Shown: in pieces, positions 12,047 to 24,983 of the stretch
Layout of the letters: every line of letters begins with the position of its first letter
How positions within the stretch are numbered: the first letter of the stretch is position 1
Assembly: GCF_000001735.4 (NCBI RefSeq)
Contig: NC_003076.8
Coordinates: 3,286,001 to 3,350,000 of the forward strand
Direction of reading: 5' to 3'
DNA from: Arabidopsis thaliana
Lineage: Eukaryota; Streptophyta; Magnoliopsida; Brassicales; Brassicaceae
Length of the DNA stretch: 64,000 nt
Notes under the pieces: model-generated
What the model was told of the DNA's origin: nothing
What the model saw: the letters and a program-made list of their open reading frames with translations, nothing else
Database searches by the model: none
Position numbers and translations under genes: made by a program

Positions 12047-14048
12047 TTATTCCCTCTTGGATTTGGAGAGAGCTCTCTTTCGCTGACCAAGCATGTACCT
12101 GTACATGTGTGGGCTACCTGCAACAGCCAAATACAAATTTAGTCTCGCAGATCAGAATTGAACAGATGTATGGGATATGTTATAAGAAAGGTTGACTGAG
12201 TTTGTGCCTGGGACATAGATTGCAAGGACGAGTATCGTTGCATAGAAGAAGTCAAATGAGAAGTTCAATATGTTAGGCATCCTAACGCTGTACATCTCCG
12301 ATGTCTGCAGACAAAAGAAAAAGAAAAAAAAAGAGCAAAGGGACCATTCAGGAATCAACCATATATATACTCTCCCCTGATACCAGTGGAACAGAAAATC
12401 TGAAACTTTATAGATGGCATTAAAGTTAAGTCTATATATGGATTATTTTACAGTGACGTCTTGAAAGTCAACAAACAGATCCTGTCTACTAGAGTCTGAG
12501 GGAAATGGCTTTAACAGTTCATGTCTACTCTAAGAGCTCTAAATTCTAATACACAAAAGGGTGTAACAACCCGTAAAGAAATGATATTGTAAAGGAAAGA
12601 ATTGTTCTCTGTTTAAGGAATTGACATGAGCCAGTTGTGTTACCTTGATGTGTGGTAAGGCAAGGTAGATAAGACCAACTTCGCTGGTGATACCGGTAGG
12701 GTATAGCAATAAAAAGCTGCTGTATCTGAACAGATTAACGAGAGAGAAATAAATGAGATTAGAGTTGCAAATTAATCTGTTTTTCAATGTCTATTATTAT
12801 ATTGCACATGAATGGCATACCTGAGCCACAAGTGCCATGAAGGTGCAAAGCCTAGAGCTTCCTTAAAGCCGAAGAATGAGTAGCGAATAATCTGCGCTCA
12901 GAGCGAGTTATTCATCAAACATATGAACTGAAGCACGTTATCCTAAAAGGACGCTACTAGGATAAGACTTCAACCAAAATGGAGTAATTAAGGAGTCATA
13001 CTTAAGTCAAATCTTGACTGTTCGAAATATTAACAGCTAATCTCTTGTTCTGTACTTCAACAATCCATGTTGTGATAGGAAACTTTCAAAGCATCAGTAA
13101 GAGAAGCAATGTTTTAGACATTTCAGATTTATGGCATACAACGAATCTAATAAATGTCTCCTAGTAAGAGCGATATCAATGGCTACCAAAATCAACACAG
13201 AGACTAGATATAATCACCTCTGTGATAGACCAGCTTATGACCAGCGACGTAACAAGAAAATGAGATCGGACCTGAAATTAAATGAAACAAAGTTCAACAA
13301 TCAAATGATGAAACTTGCAACAATCAAAGAGAAATAATGAACTAGTAATGCTGGTAACTTTCTAAGTTAACCTCTGGAAAACTGTATAGGATGCCCCAAG
13401 TGAGAAATAGCCTTGAACCTATCTGTGGCAGAGTTGCAGAAACAGGAGATCTGACCAAACCTATTCGAGTTTAGCAACACAGCAGAACACAACTCAGTCA
13501 ATGATCTTAAAAAGAGTTTAATCAAAATGGTGTAGTGCAAGTTCGAAATTAGTCTAATGGATCAGATCACTCACCTACTAATCCATGAAGAATCTGCTCC
13601 ACACCCGGAAAATTCCAAAATCCAGATTTTAATCAGAGGAAAGAAAAAAAAAACAAATACTCAGTTGCAACAAGTGTGAACCAAATCATTCTTCTTCTTC
13701 TCTAATTACCCGGGAAATGCAACAAAACAAGAAGAAATAAAACACGAATTGTGTCACGAGAGACGGACCTCGAGAACGGCGGCAGTCTGAGCAAGCTGGA
13801 GAGGCTTCTCAATGGCGTCATAGACATTCTCATAACCCGTTTCCTTCAACGTCGTTATCGCTAAGTACAAAACCTGAGCCCTAATACCCCAAATGTCACC
13901 AAAATTCAAAAATCAATCCGAGAGAAAAATAAAAACTCCACTAGACAAAAGAAGAAAGAGAGTCGAGCTCGACTTGCCATCCAGCAAAGACGATCCAATT
14001 GTAGAGAGTGAGGTACACGCGCCGGACAACGGAGAGAAAGCCCGCCAT
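12047..14048 (-). CDS. PAS2: Very-long-chain 3-hydroxyacyl-CoA dehydratase PASTICCINO 2
   Basis: Starts at 14048 (MAGFLSVVRRVYLTLYNWIV) and ends KSKRE with the stop at 12047-12049, about 221 aa. Exon 1 is 13978-14048, exon 2 is 13769-13880, exon 3 is a 19-nt mini-exon at 13575-13593, and more exons follow. It is a multi-pass ER membrane protein of the PTPLA/HACD family and performs the third step of fatty-acid elongation, dehydrating 3-hydroxyacyl-CoA to trans-2-enoyl-CoA. The catalytic Tyr and Glu sit in LLLYPTGITSEVGLIY (near 12670-12730). Several hydrophobic segments are visible. Intron 1 has a GC donor (GCAAGT at 13977-13972) with a TTAG acceptor. No GT site nearby keeps frame. Published pas2 mutants show proliferating shoot tissue and reduced very-long-chain fatty acids. 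Confidence 0.95.
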
Positions 14049-14375
14049 GGAAAGTGAATACGCGAGAACGACTAATTCTTTGAACACCCAGAAGAAGAAA
14101 GAGTAGATTTTATGGCGGAGAGATCGGAGGAGAGGAGCATTTATGAATTACATCATGACTAGAGACAGGTAAGCTACTTCTCAACCGTCTTCTTCTGATA
14201 TTTATGATTTAAACCCATACTTTCACCCAACTATCAATAAACCACCCCTATATTTAATATACGACATTATCAACCCCCAACTTCCAGAATTTTGGGAGGG
14301 TAAATTCAATTAATTTCAATCGTATATTACATCAAAGAGTGTTATAAAAAAATAGCTAACTCATTGAATTTCATC
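14049..14375. other. Intergenic: PAS2 leader/promoter and MSL2 3' region
   Basis: About 330 bases of AT-rich DNA. It must contain the PAS2 promoter and the 3' UTR of MSL2. No other feature seen. Confidence 0.6.
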
Positions 14376-17300
14376 TCACGGCTCGGTTGAAGCACCTGAG
14401 TTTGGTTGTGATTGGCTATCTTTCTGTTCCTTATCAGCCACCAATGGTCCATTTCCACCGGATCTGCGAGCTCCCGTGAGTTCTTTAGCATCTGTTTCCA
14501 TGGGAGGAGAATGTATCTCTTCTTCGATTGGAAGTGTTCTCTTTGAGCCTTCTAGTGCAACACCCAGTACTATATTCTCTTCTAAAGTTGATCTAGACGC
14601 TGATGATGTTGAACTATCTGTTTCATCTGTCTTTGTTGATTTTATTGTGCCACCACTTCTCTTGGCCTTTGGTTTCTCAGTTCCTGATGTTTCTGTATCC
14701 TTTGGGGTGGGCGGTTTTGAGACCGCTTTGATTACTGGCTTTGCTACTGTTTCTTCAGGTACTTTGTTGGTATCAGAAACAGGGGATTCTCCAACTTTCA
14801 CATTCGCCTTTAGATCAGGAGAAGACGTTTCTTTTGACTTTGGATTCGAGCCCTTGTTTTCTTGCTCTGCGGTTGGTTTTGCTGCACGGTTTTGAGATTT
14901 TGATTTGTCTTCTCCATTGATTTTGTAAGCGGGTTCAATTAGCATCAAAGGCCGCCGAGAAGTAACACCTCCGTACATCGATTCCCCAAATGGTGTGTTT
15001 TCCACGTCAGTCTCTGTGTACATCTTACGGATTGTACGGATTGGTGTAGCTAGACGAGCTCGGTGGTGGCTTATGACTCTAAGAAGGTCCAACAATATAG
15101 CTTCCTGTTTCACCAATACAAGAAAACGAAAGCAAATAAGTCAATAGTTCTTGTGAACTTTAAGTAGATGATAAGATAAAAGACTGAAAAATTACCTTTA
15201 CACCCAAATATTCTTCGTGATGAGACGTCTTCACAAAGCAAGAGATCAGTATCTGTAAAAACGAGAACCAGATGTAAGAACCAGACCTTCCAAAGCTGCC
15301 TGAAATATCTGAAGATGGGTGCAAAAGAAGAGATAGGTATTGAAGTCTAACCGAGAGGGCCTGATTTTCTGGAATGACATTCTCCAAGAATACCCTTCTA
15401 TGTAACCTCTGCTGCTCAACCATAGGATTCTTGGCCAACACTTTCCGCATGTCAGCTACAATATTCTGTTTGAGGAAGTTCCAAACAAGGATCAGCTAAA
15501 AAAACTCCATGATTGGACCTTAACTTGTATAAAGAGTTAACGACCATATGGGAATTAGAAAACTCACATTTATTTTGTTGACATCCAAGTGACTGATTGC
15601 TAGGTGAGTTTTAATACGCCAATGAGTTTTCTGAGTAAGGTTTCTCACGACATTAACTGTGAACTTATGGTTTGGGATGTGAATTGCCTCGCGGTCTTCA
15701 CCTCTTATGATTGTTGGTGACCACCAACCAACATGCTGTAAATGCATTGCAACAAGCAATTCAGAAAGATAGCTAGCTAATTTTAAGGAAACGTTCAGGT
15801 ATGGCAATGACGTGCACCGAAGCTAGGAAAAAATTCACATCATCTAAGCTCAGAGATTCTAACCTCCACAGTACCAGACACTTCATAACCTTCTATCTTT
15901 GTTTGAATCCACTCATTCAAAACAAATGGCCGGGTTGCATGAATCATAACACTTGAAAGAAAGTTTGTCAAAATCTGGAACCAAAAAACAAAAAAAAACT
16001 CAGTTTTTATGAAATATCTTTAGCATAAAACAGGAAAAGGAACGTCTAAAGCTAACAGTGGATATTCCGAAGAAACCAGTAATTAAAATGAGAATTAGGT
16101 TTCACCTCTCGGCCAGCAAGAGTAATCAAAACTGTCCCAAGACCTCCAGCAGTGAGCCATTTTTGTGTAGAGAAACCCAGCAACTCCATGAAAAGTGATA
16201 CAGCAGCAACCCATACAGCAGAATACAATGCTTTCCCAGCAAATTGAAATCCCATCTGTACCATTCCAGGGGCAAATTAGCAAAACAAATTGAGAAGCCA
16301 ATTATATTGTTGATAGAGATTTCTGATCTTGCGTAGACAGATATGCAAAATAGACCAAACATCCTAAGAATAATAACTCTACAAAATGTATTATTAAAGC
16401 ACTTTTTATGAGTGTCACTTTACATACATTTCTTGTATCGCTCGGATTACTCGTTTCTGAGAATAGCTTTTGTGTTTGTTGGATAAGACTGCATGGGAAC
16501 ATCAAAGAATCAGAAGTCATGAGATGGCCACATAGCAATTTCACGTGATAGAAGCCACTAAAATACAGAAACATAAGATGAAGACGAAGTCTTGTATTTA
16601 AATTAGACAATACTCTTACCTGGATAAGCAGTAAGCAAATGCAAGTACCGTTGACAATGACCTCACAAAATTCAACAGTCGATCCTTCACAATTTTGCTA
16701 GCTTCTGTAGGAAGGACAACAGGATCTAATGCCCTATATAAGGAATAGTCACCAGCAATCAATTATCTCAACCAAGCACTTCAGATGAGGATACCACCAA
16801 AATATCTCAACAATTAAATCTCAGAAAGTCCCGAGGAACTACTTGATAGATATACCTGCAGATGAATAGAGCTCCTAACCATAGTAACAGAGGTTGAACA
16901 TATGAAGTCATAACATGGTACGTACCACTCTTCTTCCAACCGTTATCATTCTTCTACAATGATTCAAAGGTAAAGATTCAGAATCTCATATAGAAAAGAT
17001 ACCACATTGATTTGAACTGAGACAACACAGAAATGAAAGCAGTAAACAAAAAAAAAGTGCATATAAACTTGAAATGGCTGCACCTACATTGAGTAGTATG
17101 TTTCTTCCTTGGCGAGCAAAAGGCACTAGACCCCACAGGGAGAAAACAAGAAGAGCAACAGCTGGAACCAATTTATATACAAAAGGGAATTGTTGCATCA
17201 ACCCGTGTGACCTGCAAAAAACGGAATGCAAATAATTACAGAGTGCAATAAAAAAAGAAGAGAAATTACGAGAAACATAAATGCACCCCCTCAGATTTCC

Positions 17301-18005
17301 CCACCAAAAAAATTACAACTTCCCTAAGGGGAGCCATGGTAATGACAAGGCCTGCATACATCAATGTTTGGCTCAAGTCCACAATGTTTATGAGTAGAGT
17401 TAATTCATTCATTTTGAGTTAGATGCCCAAATATTACTATGCAATCATTCAGATCCATGAAGATCAACTAAATAAAAATAATGATAGTTTCCAATTTTAC
17501 AAGGTGGTCATTCTGCATGTGATGATAGGAAACAAGGAGTCTTACTTTGTTAGCACCACGGTGACAGCTTTAACAGCAGGTTCAATTGCCTTGCCGCTTG
17601 CAGAAAAGGAATGACACCTAAAAGCGGTGGTTCTGCATGGAACTGAACAAATAGGCCTACGAAGGTAATTTGAGAGTAATATGTTGCTGAAACCATGTTG
17701 TCCCAACTATAAGCAGAAAAGTAATGTTACTAACTATCAGCAACCGAATTTGAAAGGCTAGAGTAAATTTTGTTTGAAATATTACCGGAACACCTAATGA
17801 GAGAGGACCATTTGATATATGCAGCCTCCTTCTCATGGCACTCTGAAAAATTGTACATTTTTCGAAAGATGAAGGGAAGAAATGATTAAAAGAAAAGGAT
17901 GTCAGGGCTAAAATGGAAGAAACATACATTTTCTGGATTACAAAACCGTTGGTTTCTGCACAAACCCAGACTATGAGACAACTGCAATGTACCATAAAGG
18001 GCCAT
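14376..18005 (-). CDS. MSL2: Plastid mechanosensitive ion channel MscS-like 2
   Basis: The start codon at 18005-18003 opens [20 protein letters not shown], a Ser/Arg-rich N-terminus that fits a plastid transit peptide. The stop is at 14376-14378. The product is about 670 aa, in many exons. Order: transit peptide, several transmembrane helices (for example near 17110-17200, 16640-16740 and 16120-16260), then the MscS pore-lining helix and beta domain around [13 protein letters not shown] and [21 protein letters not shown] long hydrophilic tail rich in Ser, Thr, Lys and Glu is encoded at 14376-15110. MSL2 relieves osmotic stress at the plastid envelope and, with MSL3, controls plastid size and division-ring placement. 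The 5' leader probably extends to about 18770 with an intron, since a GGTAAGT donor lies near 18640. The paralogue MSL3 is the main alternative. Confidence 0.94.
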
Positions 18006-19417
18006 ATTTTAATCAGATTCAATGACTTAGCCAGTAACGTTAGTGGCACCGATCATAAGCCTCACAGCCTAACGGAAAGAGACTAATGAATGCCAACACA
18101 AACTCTGCACCGTAGAAATGAAGCAGACCAGTTAAAACCTGTGTGTATGATTCAGATACAGCAAACAGTAGACCATTGAAAGTCTAGCTTCGGTGGGTGG
18201 AACAAAAAGTAGTAAAATTTGCATTTCTTAAACTTCCAAATCTCTCATTCACAAAACTGTGAGAATAGTTGAAGCAATTATAACCTATGGCAGTGTGATC
18301 CTTAAGATTCTTAGCAATCAACAAAATCTGCTACTGAACTGAGAACGAACTAGAGCTTACGAAAACACAAGACCATTCAATTTCGTCGGCGTGCCATATT
18401 CATTACCAGAGAGTAACCTAAAATCTACAACTTGGATTAAAATTCTCGATCACAATCCCAACTTAACTCAACTTAAAACAGCTAATTTTAACCTAATCTC
18501 ATCTCGAGGAAACATCCAACATCAAAACTTACAAAGTTAAAATTCCTCATGAAAACCAGACGAAACCCGAATTCAAAAATCGGAGTTTACAATCGAAACT
18601 CGGTAAAGAACCATAAACATATTAAGGGTATAAAATACTTACCCAGTGAATCAAAAATCGAGGGAACAAACAAAATTCTAGGGTTTGAAGTCTTCTTCAG
18701 GGAGATTCTTCGAAGACAGGACGAACAAGGGGATTCGCATTTAGCAGACACAAGAAACGATGCCGTTTCGTATTGAGAAACGTTCCGTGTAAAGTGGAAA
18801 GTGGTGAACAAATTGCCACGTATTTCGACACGTCAGACTTGTTGCGGCTAATAGATTCGTATAAAAAATTGATGCTTGGGCATATTTATTTACAAAATCA
18901 TCCTCATAGGAACGAATATAGAAAGAAAAACAAAGAACAAGTCCATGGTGATTTCAGGAATCAGGACCAACTATCAAATATAATGTACATATCTTAGAAA
19001 TATCTTCTTAATGGAATGTCTATTTGTTTTTGCACTGTCCATGGTGATTTCAGGACCAACTATGATCTCACAATCTAATCTTAAAATAGAAGCCAAAAAA
19101 AAAAGAGGACGAGACTAGTTTGTTTCCGTTACCGTTTAATTAGTACGAGTATCAATGTATCATCAATCAACCAGCATTATGCTTTGGACTATTATTCAGA
19201 TCCAATGTTGCATGTGTTTTAAATAGCAACTTATCATTAATACTATGTATCACCGAATCTTTCTCTACGCCATTCTCTATCAACAAGATTAACAACAATA
19301 ATAACGAGAGAAAAAAAACACATCTCCTTTGGTTGTCATGAACGAAACCTCCAGAAAAAGATGAGATTTTGTTCAATTGATTGAAATTTTTTTCAAGAAA
19401 AAGATTAGAGAATAAAG
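18006..19417. other. Divergent intergenic region MSL2 / NET2C
   Basis: It contains the likely spliced 5' leader of MSL2 (about 18006-18770, with a telo-box-like AAACCCTAG read on the minus strand near 18675) and the NET2C promoter. A direct repeat lies at 18941-18974 and 19037-19063. No extra gene is supported. Confidence 0.6.
18941..19063. repeat. Direct repeat pair, about 27 bp, 96 bp apart
   Basis: Copy 1 (18941-18974) and copy 2 (19037-19063) both begin GTCCATGGTGATTTCAGG and end ACCAACTAT. Copy 1 carries 7 extra bases (AATCAGG) in between. The copies are otherwise identical. Confidence 0.8.
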
Positions 19418-22039
19418 ATGCTACGAAGAGCTGCGAGCAATGCGTACTCCTGGTGGTGGGCAAGCCACGTTCGAACCAAACAATCCAAATGGCTTGAAGA
19501 AAACCTTCAAGGTTACATATTTTTACATTCCATATTATCATCATTTTTCACTTCTTCCACATATTTTTGATAAAATGTTTATGTAGATATCGAGGAGAAG
19601 GTGGAATATGCACTTAAGCTTTTGGAAGATGAAGGTGATTCATTTGCTAAGCGTGCAGAAATGTATTACAAGAGAAGGCCTGAATTGATAAGTTTTGTAG
19701 AAGAATCTTTCAAGGCTTATCGTGCTTTAGCAGAGCGGTATGATCATATCTCTAAAGAGCTTCAAAACGCCAACACCACAATTGCATCTGTTTTTCCTGA
19801 CCAAGTCCCTGAGTTTGCCATGAACGAAGATGACGACGATGATGCTCCTGTCTCACCTAGACACCATAAAAATAAGACATCAAATAAGAATGTTCCAAAA
19901 GTTCCTGATTTGCCCATAAAAGACCCTGAGGCTGCCAAGAAGATGTTCATGTCAAGGAAAGCTATTCAAGAACAGAATGCCTCGTCCGTTGTTAACAAGT
20001 CCGGGCTGAGTAAAACCGAGGCGGTGGAAGAGATTGACAAGTTGCAGAAAGAGATTCTTGTTTTGCAAACTGAGAAAGAGTTTGTGAAGACTTCTTATGA
20101 GAATGGACTTGCAAAGTATTGGGAGATTGAGAAATGTATCATGGAGAAACAAGGGAAAGTTTCTAGTTTGCAAGACGAGTTTGACGAAGGTGCTGTTGTT
20201 ATAGAAGATAAAGAAGCTCAGATATTGATGTCTACCACAGCTCTCAAATCATGCCAAGAGAAACTAGAAGAGCTGAGAGATAAACAGGAACAAAATGTGA
20301 AAGAAGTAGATGTTTCAAGAAAACAAATCAGTGAATCAACAGAGGAATTTGGTAATCTTTCTGATGCATTGCTTGGTGATGGGAAAGGAAACCATGAGAT
20401 ATACAGCGAGAAAGAGAAGTTGGAGTCATTAGGAGAAAAGGTAAATGATGAGTTTGATGACTCTGAGGCTAAGTCATGTCTTACTATTCCAGACGTGGCT
20501 GATAAAATCGATGAGCTTGTGAATGATGTGATCAATTTGGAGAATTTGTTCTCATCTCAAGCAGCTTTAATACACAGACTAAGAGAAGAAATCGATGATC
20601 TCAAAGCACAGATTAGAGCTCTACAAAAAGAAAACAATTCATCTCAAACTGATGACAATATGGACATGGGAAAGAAGTTGAAAGAGATGGAGGAAAAGGT
20701 GAATGGTGTTAAAGATATAGACCAAGAAGTTGAAGAAAAGAGTGACAACATTGATAAACATCTTACGAGAGCACATATGAAACTAAGTTTCTTATCCAAG
20801 AGATTAAAAAGCTTGACGCAAGAAGGGGAAGATGAAGAATTAAAGGCTACTAATGTGCCAATTCAAGATATAGGATCTTTGACTGATACAAAGTTTCCAG
20901 AGGAAAACATTGATGATACCGTTGTGTCTGAAAATGCTTTAGACATTAAATCAGCATCTGAGGTGGTTTTTGCTGAAAAGGATCTTTCCGATGAAGTTAA
21001 CCAAGAAGAGGCTATTGAAACTAAAACAAAGGAAGCTTCGTTATCTGATTTAGAGAAACACATCTCATCACCAAAATCAGACATCATAACAACACAAGAG
21101 TCATCAGATGAGTTATTCTTGCAGAAGTTGCTCGCACATGGGATCGAAGGCAGAGAAAAACATTTGTTAACTGAATACACCAAAGTACTTCGGAACTATA
21201 AAGAAGTGAAGAAGTTGCTACATGAAACTGAAACTAAACTGAAAAATGTAAACACCTTGAAAGATGAAGGCAAGGATCAACAACGGGGCCAATTGTTCAT
21301 GCTAATTTGCAGAGAAGATAATAACGCCACAAATGCAATAACTGGTCAAAAACAGAGGATGTCACCAAATGAAGAGCAATTGGGAGCACGAGTTGATGCA
21401 TTACTAAGCGAGAACTTGAACTTATTGGTGAGGTTTAGCAACTCTTTTGGCAAAATACAACAGTTTGACACAGGGATCAAAGACTTACATGGTGAGATGT
21501 TGAAGATCATAAAACAAAAGAATCAAGATGGAGGAAAAAACACTCTGAGATCAAATGTTCGTCCCATATACAAACACCTCAGCGAGATTCGCACCGAAAT
21601 GACTGTTTGGTTAGAGAAGAGTTTGCTTTTAAAAGAAGAAATCAACATCAGAGCTTCAACTTTGAGTGACATACACAATGAGATAACAGAAGCTCTCAAA
21701 ACAGATTCTGAAGACTCTGAAATAAAATTTACAATCTACCAAGGAGCCAAATTCGAAGGCGAGGTTTCAAACATGAAGAAGGAAAACAATAGGATTGCAG
21801 AAGAGTTGCAAACAGGTTTAGATCAAGTTACAAAACTGATGAAGGATGCTGATACAACACTCGAGAAACTAAGTGAGGAGTTTTCACTTTCTGAATCAAA
21901 CACACAGTCTTCGCAAGATCGTTCTCGTATTCCTTTGAGGTCATTTATCTTCGATAGAAAACCGAAGAAGCAAAGACTATCCCTTTTCTCTTGTATTCAA
22001 CCTTCATTGTCTAAGATGAAGAAGCCTGCTGGTTCATAG
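19418..22039 (+). CDS. NET2C: NET2-type actin-binding protein with KIP1-like (NAB) domain, 848 aa
   Basis: Coding exons are 19418-19511 and 19587-22039, joined in frame to 848 residues. The first exon encodes MLRRAASNAYSWWWASHVRT, the start of the NET actin-binding (NAB/KIP1-like) domain, which runs to about residue 90 with its Trp-rich core and YYKRRPELI. The rest is acidic coiled coil with many Glu/Lys heptads (for example residues 160-260 and 340-440). A conserved C-terminal NET2 block lies around residues 540-760 (LSEIRTEMTVWLEKS). NET proteins link membranes to actin filaments, and the NET2 clade is expressed in pollen and pollen tubes. Two exons with a very short first one is typical of the family. 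The exact member (AT5G10500) is from memory. It is divergent from MSL2. Confidence 0.9.
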
Positions 22040-23716
22040 AAAACTTTTACATATCTTTCCATGTACTACTACTACATATCAATTGTGTTAATGGATTTAA
22101 ATCTTTTCTTATTTGCATGGGATCGTCTTTCTTGTTTTATGCACAAACGTAAACATCAATATAAGGCTAAATCTAGGAATAAGCATGTTTTGCTCCAAAG
22201 AGATTGGTCTAAAGCAAAGACAAGACATGGGCTTTTGAGTTGGGATTTTGATCTTCTTGCTGGATCCTCTCACTTAAAGGCCTATATCTTATTTGTTGTA
22301 CGACGATTGCAAAACCTATGAGAATCCAATCATATTGTAAAAAAAATTACATATCCCCGTTAGTATTGGACTATTGAATTTGTTAAACAAAGTTCAAATT
22401 ACGGTAATATTTTCAATTGCCTAAATAATATATATTGCAAATGTTTACAAACAGTGACTTCAAAACAAAGTAATGCACCAAACGTCAAGACAAATTCTAC
22501 TTTGCATCTGATTTTTTTTTTACTTTTCAGTTTCTTGTGATTAGGCCTCAAATGTCAAAAAGAAAATATATACTTAGAATAATGTTGGTTAAGCTTGTGA
22601 ATTACTTTATTTTCTTACTTTTGTTAGGTTGTAATAAACATATAAAATTATAAATAATTACTATGTACAGCTAGCAAAATCGCGTTAGTCTAAGCTGTTC
22701 ACGGCTGTTTTGTTTGACTAAGGGACAATATTCACACATCCTCTTCGTGATCTTTTGCTGTAAAAGAAAGATACTAAACAAATATCAGGTTTTGTCACTA
22801 TTAACTAATCTACTAAACTAATCATATTTTTTTAACGTCTATCTCTAGTCTATTACTTTTTTAATTAGTGATTGTACCCAAAATTTACTCGTTATTCTAT
22901 GGTACACATAATAAGAATTCTTTAAGAAGTGTGCAAAGTGTTAACATCATTACCTCAAGTGGGTAATCTTACCCTTCAAACACGGAGTTACTGTCAGAAA
23001 AAATACATGTTTATGCTTTTCTCTTTGTCGATTATGTGTGTCTATAGCCTACGATTAACATGTAATTAATGTTTGATTTTATTTAGCACATATCATCACT
23101 ACATTTCGCAATTTATTTCCATCTTTCGAAACTTGCTATTACAAGAAATTCTAAATTCTTATGTCAATACAGTTTAAAACCTGACATTCGATTTATGTCA
23201 AATACTTTCAGCATCAGATAGTAATCTCAAAATTTAAAAGTACACAAATAAAAGGATTGGTAACATAATTATAGAAAATTCAATCAAAATCATTTAATAT
23301 GAATATATTAGCCGAAAACTAATTCACTTAACGATACGCTGCATTATGTAAACATTTTGTAAGAATGAGATTTCTCTAAATCAAAAATTTTAAAATTGTT
23401 CAATGAGATACCTTAACCGATCGGTTCAATAAAATCTTCGTAATTTCTGTACGAAAAGTTGTACAAATCAAACAATCAAACGTCCACCATTTTTAAAAAT
23501 TACATTGTTTCACTGCTAATTTGGGTCTTTGCCCCTACTAGTTTGCCTAATACAACCAAAACATCCTAAAGATTTTAAAAAGAGGGACAAAGGTTAAAGT
23601 GCAAATATTTTAAGAAGCAATATTTTTGGGGAGGAACAAAAAGAATTAAAGAGAAAGTTTAGTTAAGGAGATTAAGACAAAAGATGAGAGATTAAGATAA
23701 TAAGGAGGACAGGGTC

Positions 23717-23800
23717 GCACGTGCAACACCGAAATCTTCGACCAGAGAAACGTTATGAATCAAAAGATGCTGCGCACGTGCCTCCTCGGTCAAAGGTCAA
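23717..23800. promoter_or_regulatory. Paired G-box palindromes and two W-box cores
   Basis: The 8-bp palindrome GCACGTGC occurs at 23717-23724 and again at 23774-23781. GGTCAA (TTGACC on the other strand) follows at 23788-23793 and 23795-23800. G-boxes bind bZIP and bHLH factors, and W-boxes bind WRKY factors. The cluster is unusually dense for the AT-rich surroundings. Function is inferred only. Confidence 0.4.
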
Positions 23801-24949
23801 AAGCAACTGATACACTTACCACCAAGTTATTGGACCTCCCAAAATATAAACAACATTTCATTAGATGAATCATAAATATTGCATTATTTAAAGAAATTTG
23901 ATGGGTATCCAAGATAAGGATGATGATTAGGAGAGTCTTGTATGTTGGTAAAAGACTCTTTAAGAAGAACTAATTAACTACTTCACAAGTAAAAGATCTT
24001 TAAGGTTTTGTTCATATTATTCACACCTCTACACTTCTTTTATATGTAAGCTGAACTCGATATAATTCGGTATTTAAGGTTTTTTATCATTCTATTCCTT
24101 ACTAATACGAATATATTTATTTATTATAATTATAAATCGCGGTTTTTTATAATTGATTTTGAATACCTGGTTTCACATATAAGAAAAAACTCAACTACAA
24201 CTCTGTATTTAGTGATGGGGTTTTCGTTTTAGTATCGGATTTTTTTTTTTTAACGAAACAGAAAATTTAGTTTTATATATAGACTACTCGGAATATCTAT
24301 CATCGAAATTATAATGAATATCTATCTAACTTTGAGTCTGTGACATAATAGAGTTTTAATATAAATCAACAATCCACTACAACTTGCATATTCTAGACTG
24401 TGCAAATATTTTTTGCACGTATTTGTCAATGATTGAATAAACAATGTTTTAACCAAATTATTATTATAAGATCATTATGATCAAAGACCGTCTGCAACTG
24501 TCACCTTACAATTTAACAAGGTATCTTGGAGTTTATTTTTAGAAACTTGAATAACAAAAAGAGTTTGAGAAAAAAAAAAAAGGAATAACAAAGAGAAAGA
24601 ATCCATATGATAATATGACCTTATACCAAACAAAGAGAATATATTTGGTCAATTTCAACAAAACTGATTATACTACTGGAGGACAGAAAACTATGATATG
24701 ATCAATATAAAAGTCGTATATAGATATGGATGGTATAAGACTAAGTACGTGTGATCGAATTAATCATCTAATATTTGTGTGATTCAAAAGGGGAAAGACG
24801 AAGCTAATGTGGAAGCATGTGCTTATCCTCTCAAGTTGCTAGATTCAGCCACGTGTGTTGATGTGGCACTTTGTAAAGATATTAAGTATCGCAGAAAATT
24901 ACTATATACATGTGTTCGGTGTTCAACAAGAATTATACATGCATTTGTA

Positions 24950-24983
24950 TCTATGTGTATGTGTATTTGTATGTGTATGTGTA
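24950..24983. repeat. TGTATG-type microsatellite
   Basis: An imperfect run of TATGTG/TGTATG units. It creates the open frame seen around it, which is why that frame is not called as a gene. Confidence 0.8.

Noticed and set aside
14476..14895. 139-codon plus-strand frame
   Set aside because: It is the antisense shadow of the MSL2 C-terminal tail, Ser/Val-rich from complementary codons.
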